A DNA stretch of 9,428 nt from positions 1 to 9,428 of the forward strand of contig CAMWYI010000066.1 in the NCBI GenBank assembly GCA_947178455.1, read 5' to 3'. Origin of the DNA: an uncultured Alistipes sp. GTDB taxonomy: Bacteria > Bacteroidota > Bacteroidia > Bacteroidales > Rikenellaceae. This document shows positions 1 to 4,855 of the stretch, one piece after another (the stretch's first letter is position 1; each line of letters opens with the position of its first letter). The translations under genes and the position numbers were made by a program. The notes beneath the pieces are model-generated. The model was given only the letters and a program-made list of their open reading frames with translations, was not told the origin of the DNA and did not search any database.

Positions 1-88
1 TGTAGAGCCGTTTCTCGGGCCCGTCGGCCCTCGGAGTGCAGGCGTAAGCGGCGCATTTCGCGCAAAGCAAGGTCAAAAATTTCTTCAC
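1..88 (-). CDS. Possible N-terminal fragment of a leftward exported protein or lipoprotein, cut by the left edge
   Basis: A leftward frame opens with GTG at 88-86 and stays open to the window edge for 29 codons. It begins V/M-K-K-F-L-T-L-L-C, like the start of a signal peptide, and later reads A-Y-A-C-T-P, where Cys17 could be a lipidation site. The lipobox is not canonical (Tyr at -2), and a Lys at position 11 interrupts the hydrophobic stretch. Third codon positions are about 79% G/C, close to neighbouring genes, whereas the competing leftward frame (ATG at 56) is near 50%. A good Bacteroidetes-type promoter lies upstream at 167-197 on the same strand. No ATG exists in this frame after the upstream in-frame stop, so GTG is the only ordinary start. 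The protein family cannot be identified from this fragment. The gene could instead begin at 56 in the other frame, or this could be non-coding. Confidence 0.35.
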   Translation of the reverse strand, partial: MKKFLTLLCAKCAAYACTPRADGPEKRLY

Positions 89-166
89 GTCGTATTCGGA
101 AGTAGGGAGTCGGTTAAATTCCTATTTTTCTTGTTGTTTTAAGTGTAAAACTTTTCATCCGAAAAA

Positions 167-197
167 CAAAGATAGTAAGAAAATTTTTCAAAACAAC
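167..197 (-). promoter_or_regulatory. Leftward Bacteroidetes-type promoter
   Basis: On the minus strand, TATCTTTG (174 to 167) matches the -7 consensus TAnnTTTG exactly. GTTG (197 to 194) lies exactly 19 bases upstream and matches three of four bases of the -33 TTTG box. Transcription would start near 160, leaving a leader of about 70 bases before the GTG at 88. This is the main support for a gene leaving the left edge. Confidence 0.5.
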
Positions 198-205
198 AAT
201 TTTGC

Positions 206-222
206 GTAATAAAATTTATTTT
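206..222. promoter_or_regulatory. AT-rich dyad between the divergent promoters
   Basis: The sequence GTAATAAAATTTATTTT contains AATAAA and TTTATT arms around one central A (208-220). It resembles the GTAAATAA/TTATTTAC elements at 285-321 next to the ROK promoter, and lies just upstream of the leftward promoter. It could be a second, weaker site for the same repressor. In AT-rich intergenic DNA such a short dyad may also arise by chance. The stretch between here and 284 shows nothing else I can name. Confidence 0.25.
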
Positions 223-284
223 GGTCTTTCGGCGAACGAGCGGGTCGTGCCATGCTGGCGGTCGATGGAGGCCCGATTCAGCGC

Positions 285-321
285 TTTTATTTACAAAGGG
301 CTCGTAAATAAAATTATTTAC
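285..321. promoter_or_regulatory. Candidate operator: three copies of TTATTTAC next to the ROK promoter
   Basis: TTTTATTTAC (285-294) and its exact reverse complement GTAAATAAAA (304-313) form a perfect 10-base inverted repeat with a 9-base spacer. A third copy, TTATTTAC (314-321), follows and makes a second dyad with GTAAATAA (304-311), separated by two bases. The cluster stops two bases before the -7 box, so a bound protein would cover the -33 region and block RNA polymerase. ROK repressors of the NagC/Mlc type bind AT-rich dyads and often control their own promoter, so autoregulation by the downstream gene is the natural inference. Confidence 0.5.
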
Positions 322-322
322 T

Positions 323-330
323 TATCTTTG
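323..330 (+). promoter_or_regulatory. -7 promoter box for the ROK-MFS unit
   Basis: TATCTTTG matches the Bacteroidetes -7 consensus TAnnTTTG exactly. No TTTG-like -33 box is found at 17-22 bases upstream; that position is occupied by the repeated operator-like element. Transcription would start near 336-338, giving a leader of about 20 bases to the ATG at 356. Confidence 0.5.
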
Positions 331-355
331 TGTTCATAAAAGTTACGTGCGGATT

Positions 356-1564
356 ATGAGCAGCTCCTTATTCAGACAGGCGGACGAACGGAACCGAGCC
401 GCGCTTATCAAGCAGCAGATTATCAATCAGTATATCGTCGGCGGCGATTCGAGCATCACCGAATTGAGCAAGGCGCTGATGTTGAGCGTGCCGACCGTGA
501 CCAAATTTCTGGGCGAGCTCATCGAGGAGGGATTCGTCTACGACTACGGCAAACAGGGCAACGTGGGCGGCCGCCAGCCCAACATCTACGGACTGAACCC
601 CGATGCGGGCTATTTCATCGGGGTGGAGCTGCGCAAGGACACGGTGCAGCTGGCCGCGACCAACTTCAAGGCCCAAGTCGTGGCCACCCGCGAGGAACGC
701 TATGTCATGGCGGGCGACCCGCTCGAAGCGGCCGACCAGCTCTGCACGGTTATCCGGTCGTTCATCGTGCGTCAGAATCTGCCCCACGAGAAGATTCGGG
801 CCGTCGGCGTCAGCATTTCGGGCCGCGTGAATCCCGATACGGGGTACAGCTACAACTACTTTTTCGTCGAGGAGCAGCCGCTGGTCATGCTGCTCGAAGA
901 GCGGCTGGGCTATACGGTCTACATCGAAAACGACACGCGGGCTGCGACCTACGGCGAATATATCTCGGGCGTGGGCAACAACGAGAAAACGATGCTCTAC
1001 ATCAACGCCGGCTGGGGGCTGGGGCTGGGCATGATTCTCGACGGCAAATTGTTTTACGGCAAATCGGGTTTTTCGGGCGAGTACGGCCACTTCCCGCTGC
1101 TCGACAACGAGGTCATTTGCCGCTGCGGCAAGCGGGGGTGCTTGGAAACAGGGGCTTCGGGGTCGGCCGTGCACCGCATTTTCCTCGAAAAACTCGGCGA
1201 AGGACGCATCTCGATGCTTTCGGACAAATACAAGGAGGGCATCGAAATCACACTCGAAGATATTTTGGCGGCGGTGCTCAAAGAGGATGTGCTGGCTATC
1301 GAAATCATGGAGTCGGTGGGCCATACGCTGGGCAAGGCGCTGGCCGGATTAATCAATATGTTCAATCCCGAACTCATCGTGCTGGGCGGCACGCTGGCCA
1401 CCACGCGCGACTACCTGATGCTGCCGGTCAAGAGTGCAATCAATAAGTATTCGCTGCGCATGGTGAGCAAGGATACCGAAATCAAATTCTCGAAACTCGG
1501 CGAGAGTGCGGGTGTGGTGGGCGCCTGTCTGCTGGCCCGCAGCAAGTCGCTGCGCCTGTTGTAG
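356..1564 (+). CDS. ROK-family (NagC/Mlc-type) sugar-responsive transcriptional repressor
   Basis: This is a cytoplasmic DNA-binding regulator of 402 residues from the ATG at 356. A GTG at 347 in the same frame would add three residues, but ATG is preferred because it is the stronger start and leaves a normal leader after the -7 box at 323-330. Residues about 34-62 form a winged helix-turn-helix (S-I-T-E-L-S-K-A-L then S-V-P-T-V-T-K-F-L), followed by the GGRQP linker typical of ROK repressors. The rest is a full ROK sugar-binding domain: G-V-S-I-S-G-R, the N-D-T-R-A-A sugar-contact segment (Asn192-Asp193), the G-E-Y-G-H motif (His245), and the zinc motif C-R-C-G-K-R-G-C-L-E (Cys255, Cys257, Cys262). 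Length and motifs are complete. Such proteins release DNA when they bind a sugar or sugar phosphate. The MFS permease 53 bases downstream is the likely target along with the gene itself. The actual inducer cannot be read from the sequence. Confidence 0.9.
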   Translation: MSSSLFRQADERNRAALIKQQIINQYIVGGDSSITELSKALMLSVPTVTKFLGELIEEGFVYDYGKQGNVGGRQPNIYGLNPDAGYFIGVELRKDTVQLAATNFKAQVVATREERYVMAGDPLEAADQLCTVIRSFIVRQNLPHEKIRAVGVSISGRVNPDTGYSYNYFFVEEQPLVMLLEERLGYTVYIENDTRAATYGEYISGVGNNEKTMLYINAGWGLGLGMILDGKLFYGKSGFSGEYGHFPLLDNEVICRCGKRGCLETGASGSAVHRIFLEKLGEGRISMLSDKYKEGIEITLEDILAAVLKEDVLAIEIMESVGHTLGKALAGLINMFNPELIVLGGTLATTRDYLMLPVKSAINKYSLRMVSKDTEIKFSKLGESAGVVGACLLARSKSLRLL

Positions 1565-1617
1565 CGCGGCGCGACGACGTACACGAAAGGAAATAACCTG
1601 AAAGAATTTATAAAACG

Positions 1618-2907
1618 ATGCAACAAAAAACCGTTTCTCCGCTGCGCTGGATTCCTACGGCCTATTTCGCCATGGGACTTCCGCTGATTCTGTTGAATCT
1701 CGTGGCACCCCTGATGTTCAGCGATTTCGGAATCAGCGACACGCAGGTGGCCTTTTGGACCTCGCTGCTCATTCTGCCTTGGTCGTTGAAGCCGTTTTGG
1801 AGCCCTCTGATGGAGATGTACCGCACGAAAAAGTTTTTCGTGGTCACGACGCAGCTCCTGTCGGGCGTTTCGCTCGCGCTGGTGGCAATGGCCCTGCCGC
1901 TGCCCGATTTCTTCCCCTATGTCGTGGCTATCATGGCCGTTATCGCTTTCAGCGGCGCGACGCACGACATCGCGCTCGACGGCGTTTACATCCACGAACT
2001 CTCCAAGACGCAGCAAGCCCAATATATCGGCTGGCAGGGCGCCTTTTATAACATCGCCAAAGTGACGGCGATGGGCGGTCTGGTCTATTTGGCCGGTGTG
2101 CTGGAATCGCAAATCGGGGCTTTGTATGCTTGGATGACGATTATGGGCATCTGCGGCGCGATTCTGGTGCTGCTGGGACTCTATCACCTGCGCATGCTGC
2201 CGAGCGGCGGCGGTGCGGCGGCTCATGCGGACGGCACTCTGGCCGCCACGATGCGCGAAACGGGACAAGTGTTCTTGCAGTTCTTCCGCAAAAAGTACAT
2301 TTGGATTTACATCGCCTTCATCGTCTGCTACCGTTTTGCCGAAGGGCTGGTCATCAAAATCGTTCCGCTTTTCTTGAAAGCGCCCATCGCGGAACAGGGC
2401 ATGGGCCTGACCAAAAACGACATCGGATTGTACTACGGCACGTTCGGCGTGGTGGCGTTTATCGTCGGCTCCATTTTGGGCGGTTATTTCATCTCTTGGC
2501 GCGGCTTGCGCAAGGCATTGTTCCCGCTCTGCTGCATCTTCAACATTCCCTTTGCGGTTTACGCTCTGTTGGCATGGATGCAGCCGTCGAATCCCGTGCT
2601 GGTGTGCGGGGCAATCGTGTTCGAGTATTTCAGTTACGGGTTCGGATTCGTGGGCCTCACGCTCTTCATCATGCAGCAGGTGGCTCCGGGAAAACACCAA
2701 ATGGCCCATTATGCGTTCGGATCGGCTTTGGCCAATTTGGGCGTCATGTTGCCCGGGATGATTAGCGGCGCTATCAGCGATGCGGTCGGTTATCGGGCGT
2801 TCTTCTTTTGGGCGCTGTTGGCTACCGTTCCGGCGTTCCTGATTACTTGGTTCGTGCCGTTCACCTATCCCGACGAAAAGACGGCGGCTGCCGCAAACGA
2901 AGAGTAA
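1618..2907 (+). CDS. MFS permease of the AmpG-like (PAT) group
   Basis: This is an inner-membrane transporter of 429 residues with about twelve hydrophobic segments. The loop between the first segments carries P-W-S-L-K-P-F-W-S-P-L-M-E (54-66), and residues 116-122 read H-D-I-A-L-D-G. Both resemble AmpG-like permeases, which have K-F-x-W-x-P-x-x-D and Q-D-I-A-x-D at the same places. A hydrophilic loop at about 195-225 splits the protein into halves, and the C-terminus is a short charged cytoplasmic tail. AmpG imports GlcNAc-anhydro-MurNAc muropeptides; related Bacteroidetes permeases may carry other sugars, so the substrate is open. The gene follows the ROK repressor by 53 bases with no recognisable promoter in the gap, so the two are probably co-transcribed. 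The start at 1618 is preceded by an A-rich stretch; the AAAGGA about 30 bases upstream is too far to act as a Shine-Dalgarno. A strong hairpin ends the unit at 3007-3038. Confidence 0.85.
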   Translation: MQQKTVSPLRWIPTAYFAMGLPLILLNLVAPLMFSDFGISDTQVAFWTSLLILPWSLKPFWSPLMEMYRTKKFFVVTTQLLSGVSLALVAMALPLPDFFPYVVAIMAVIAFSGATHDIALDGVYIHELSKTQQAQYIGWQGAFYNIAKVTAMGGLVYLAGVLESQIGALYAWMTIMGICGAILVLLGLYHLRMLPSGGGAAAHADGTLAATMRETGQVFLQFFRKKYIWIYIAFIVCYRFAEGLVIKIVPLFLKAPIAEQGMGLTKNDIGLYYGTFGVVAFIVGSILGGYFISWRGLRKALFPLCCIFNIPFAVYALLAWMQPSNPVLVCGAIVFEYFSYGFGFVGLTLFIMQQVAPGKHQMAHYAFGSALANLGVMLPGMISGAISDAVGYRAFFFWALLATVPAFLITWFVPFTYPDEKTAAAANEE

Positions 2908-3006
2908 AGGTTTCCGCGACCGCGACCGCTCTCCGCAGAGCGGCCGTCGAAGTCGGGCCGGAAATCGCAGGCGGCAGGGTTCGGCCTTGCGCAACCGGTC
3001 GTCCGA

Positions 3007-3038
3007 AAGCTGCGGGTGCATTCAAGCACCCGCAGCTT
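3007..3038 (+). terminator. Intrinsic terminator between convergent genes, probably bidirectional
   Basis: AAGCTGCGGGTGC (3007-3019) pairs perfectly with 3026-3038 to give a 13-base-pair GC-rich stem with a 6-base loop. On the plus strand it is followed by ATTTTC, a modest U-run that suits the end of the ROK-MFS transcript. On the minus strand only CTTTCGG follows, so termination of the sulfatase message there would be weaker. The sulfatase stop codon (TAA at 3039-3037) overlaps the base of the stem. Confidence 0.7.
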
Positions 3039-4467
3039 ATTTTCGTTTCGCGGCGAAATCTTCGGGAATGGGGTAGTTCACCGACGGCTTGTGCATCCGG
3101 TGCATCACCTCGTCCAACTGTTTCACCAACTGCGGGTGCTCTGCGGCCAAATCGTGCTCCTCGCGCGGGTCTTCGGCGATGTTGTACAACTCCAGCGGGG
3201 CTCCTTTCCGTACCGTGACGCATTTCCAGTCGCCATAGCGCACGGCCCGCTGCTTGCCCGGAAACTCCCAGTAGAGGTAGCGGCGGTCGGTGTCCGCCTC
3301 GCCGCCGAAAAAGAGCGGCGAAATATCCATGCCGTCCGTATCGGGAACGACGGCATCTTCGCTGCCCGTCAGTGCGGCCAATGTCGGCATGAAGTCGGGA
3401 AAATAGACCTGATTCGTCAGCTGGCGGGCCGGTACGCGACCGGGTTGATTGACGATGAGCGGCACTTTGATGCCTCCTTCGTAGAGCTGCCCTTTGTGCC
3501 CTTTCAGACCGGCGTGGCAGTTCAGTTCACTGACGGGAGCCATGACCGCAGCCCCGTTGTCGGACGCGAAGATGACGAGCGTATTTTCGCGCAGCCCCAA
3601 ACGGTCGAGCGTGCCCAGCAGCCGTCCGATGTTATAGTCCATGTGCGTCACCAGCGAAGCGTAGCGTTTCGTGTTGAGCGACCACTCCCCGTGCTCGTCG
3701 TACCACGACGTGTCGTCGATGTTGTAGGGTTCGTGCGGTGCATCGTAGCCGACGAAAAGGAAGAACGGCCGATTTCGGTTGCGGTGGATGAACGCAATGG
3801 CGTCGTCCGTAGTAATCTCCGTATTGTGCCGCACGTGCGCATCGTGGGCATTTTCGCGGATGCAGATGAGACTATCGCCCGCGAAACGGTAGTAGGGATA
3901 GTAGTAGGGGTCGTTGCTGTACACGGTCGAGATGGTCCAGCCGTAGAATTCGTCGAATCCCCGATGGTTGGGGGCCGAGCCCGGGTCGTAGCCATCCAGA
4001 TGCCACTTGTTCACGAGACACGTGCGGTAGCCCGCCGTCGAAAGGACGGTGCCCAGCGTGGTGTCCTCCGGCAGCAGATTGGCGCGCCGCACGAGAATCG
4101 TATCGCCGCGCGACGACACTTTTTTGCCTTCGATGCCTCCTTCGTAGCAGAAATTGTCGCGGATGCGCGTATTGCCGCTGTTCTTGCCCGTCATCAGCGC
4201 ACAGCGCGAGGGCGAGCTGATGCCGCTGCCGGCATAGGCTTGGGTGAAGCTGGTTCCCGTGCGGGCCAGCCGGTCGATGTTCGGGGTTCGGATGTAAGGG
4301 TTTCCGTAGCAGGAGAGGTCGCCGTAGCCCATATCGTCGGCCAAGATGAAGAGGATATTTGGGCGTTCGGGCGTGGCTGGTTGCGTTTGCTCGGGGGAGT
4401 CGGACGCTTGCACCGCAGGCGTAAGCAGCGCTCCCGCCGCAAATAGCAAATCTCGTGTGGGTTTCAT
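3037..4467 (-). CDS. Exported Ser-type sulfatase (arylsulfatase A-like, S1 family)
   Basis: A periplasmic sulfate-ester hydrolase of 476 residues. A type I signal peptide (Lys/Arg start, L-L-F-A-A-G-A-L-L core) probably ends after A-V-Q-A near residue 21. The sulfatase core follows at once: N-I-L-F-I-L-A-D-D-M-G-Y-G-D gives metal ligands Asp44 and Asp45. S-S-P-S-R at 84-88, followed by C-A-L-M-T-G, is the formylglycine signature, with Ser84 the residue to be oxidised. Lys154/His156, H-E-P-Y (His245), S-D-N-G (Asp303, Asn304) and K-G-Q-L-Y-E-G-G-I-K-V-P (Lys325) complete the active site. The C-terminal subdomain ends in the usual L-Y-N-I-A-E-D-P-R-E-E-H-D-L region. All key residues are present. 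A Ser rather than Cys at the modified position means it needs an anaerobic sulfatase-maturing enzyme (radical SAM), not seen here. Its substrate is unknown; sulfated host or dietary glycans are usual for gut Bacteroidales. It is separated from the tRNA by a terminator, so it should have its own promoter. Confidence 0.92.
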   Translation of the reverse strand: MKPTRDLLFAAGALLTPAVQASDSPEQTQPATPERPNILFILADDMGYGDLSCYGNPYIRTPNIDRLARTGTSFTQAYAGSGISSPSRCALMTGKNSGNTRIRDNFCYEGGIEGKKVSSRGDTILVRRANLLPEDTTLGTVLSTAGYRTCLVNKWHLDGYDPGSAPNHRGFDEFYGWTISTVYSNDPYYYPYYRFAGDSLICIRENAHDAHVRHNTEITTDDAIAFIHRNRNRPFFLFVGYDAPHEPYNIDDTSWYDEHGEWSLNTKRYASLVTHMDYNIGRLLGTLDRLGLRENTLVIFASDNGAAVMAPVSELNCHAGLKGHKGQLYEGGIKVPLIVNQPGRVPARQLTNQVYFPDFMPTLAALTGSEDAVVPDTDGMDISPLFFGGEADTDRRYLYWEFPGKQRAVRYGDWKCVTVRKGAPLELYNIAEDPREEHDLAAEHPQLVKQLDEVMHRMHKPSVNYPIPEDFAAKRK

Positions 4468-4493
4468 TGGTTCGTGTTTTTGTTTAGCTGCGA

Positions 4494-4524
4494 TTACGAA
4501 GTTACGAAATTATCGTGAACTTCG
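4494..4524 (-). promoter_or_regulatory. Possible control region of the sulfatase gene
   Basis: A terminator at 4548-4583 isolates the sulfatase from the tRNA gene, so its promoter should lie in 4468-4547. The best minus-strand -7 match is TAATTTCG (4512 to 4505), one base off TAnnTTTG, with no clear -33 box. A perfect 7-base inverted repeat, CGAAGTT (4497-4503) and AACTTCG (4518-4524), flanks it, and TTACGAA occurs twice with an 8-base period (4494-4500, 4502-4508). This arrangement could be an operator over the promoter, but the promoter match itself is weak. Confidence 0.25.
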
Positions 4525-4547
4525 CTGAAAAACTCCGGCCGGGTGAT

Positions 4548-4583
4548 AAAAAAACCGCCGAATTTCACAAATTCAGCGGTTTT
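4548..4583 (-). terminator. Intrinsic terminator downstream of tRNA-Phe
   Basis: In the leftward direction AAAACCGCTGAATTT, a GTG loop and AAATTCGGCGG form a long stem with one G-U wobble, followed by seven U. On the plus strand the wobble becomes a C-A mismatch, so the structure favours leftward transcription. It starts 17 bases after the tRNA 3' end and ends the tRNA transcript before the sulfatase gene. Confidence 0.8.
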
Positions 4584-4599
4584 CATCGTTTTGTTCGTG

Positions 4600-4672
4600 T
4601 GGTACCACCGGGAATCGAACCAGGGACACAAGGATTTTCAGTCCTTTGCTCTACCAACTGAGCTATGGCACC
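4600..4672 (-). tRNA. tRNA-Phe (anticodon GAA)
   Basis: A 73-base cloverleaf can be drawn on the minus strand. The acceptor stem is GGTGCCA with TGGTACC (one G-U pair), discriminator A at 4600. The D stem is GCTC/GAGC with loop AGTTGGTA, and the anticodon stem AAGGA/TCCTT encloses loop CTGAAAA, giving anticodon GAA. The variable loop is GTGTC, and the T arm is CCTGG-TTCGATT-CCCGG. The 3' CCA is not encoded. The middle pair of the T stem is a mismatch (U at 4622 opposite C at 4610); all other stem positions pair. The gene has its own promoter (4726-4756) and terminator (4548-4583), so it appears to be a single-gene unit. Confidence 0.95.
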
Positions 4673-4725
4673 ATCCGCAATCCGAAAAACGCACGATTGC
4701 ATGCGGAAATTTTCCGATTGTGATG

Positions 4726-4756
4726 CAAAGGTAATCAAAATTTCCGTAAGTCCAAA
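4726..4756 (-). promoter_or_regulatory. Promoter of tRNA-Phe
   Basis: On the minus strand TTTG (4756 to 4753), a spacer of exactly 19 bases, and TACCTTTG (4733 to 4726) match the Bacteroidetes primary-sigma consensus perfectly. Transcription would start near 4718, giving a 5' leader of about 45 bases to be removed from the tRNA precursor. Confidence 0.75.
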
Positions 4757-4800
4757 TTCCTTGCCCGTTTTTTTCTTGGTGTGTATTCGCTACGATACAA

Positions 4801-4832
4801 CAAAAAGAGCCGCCCTTGCGAGGGCGGCTCTT
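4801..4832 (-). terminator. Intrinsic terminator of the susC-susD transcript
   Basis: AAGAGCCGCCCT (4805-4816) pairs perfectly with 4821-4832 around a TGCG loop, giving a 12-base-pair GC-rich stem. In the leftward direction it runs into a run of five U at 4806-4802. It begins about 24 bases after the susD stop codon, so susD is the last gene of its transcript. Confidence 0.85.
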
Positions 4833-4855
4833 GAAAAATCGTCTATCCGAACGAC

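Noticed and set aside
137..158. A 14-codon leader frame starting at ATG 158 on the minus strand
   Set aside because: The ATG would sit at or within a few bases of the predicted transcription start and the peptide has no attenuator-like feature.
368..1324. A 318-codon minus-strand open frame opposite the ROK gene
   Set aside because: The plus strand holds an intact ROK repressor; the antisense product is His/Arg/Asp-rich and unrecognisable.
2926..2943. A 7-bp hairpin (CCGCTCT/AGAGCGG) just after the MFS stop as a terminator
   Set aside because: No U-run follows on either strand, and a much stronger hairpin lies at 3007-3038.
1411..3021. A 536-codon open frame on the minus strand antisense to the MFS gene
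   Set aside because: Its translation is low-complexity in His, Arg, Gln and Glu with no hydrophobic core or recognisable domain, while the plus strand encodes a clear twelve-segment transporter. Such frames arise from GC-rich third positions.
3016..4446. A 476-codon plus-strand open frame opposite the sulfatase
   Set aside because: It mirrors the sulfatase frame almost exactly and its translation has no family features; the minus-strand sulfatase has every catalytic motif.
4548..4855. Genomic island or integrative element inserted at tRNA-Phe
   Set aside because: No integrase, no repeated tRNA 3' fragment and no transposase is visible, and the tRNA keeps its own promoter and terminator.
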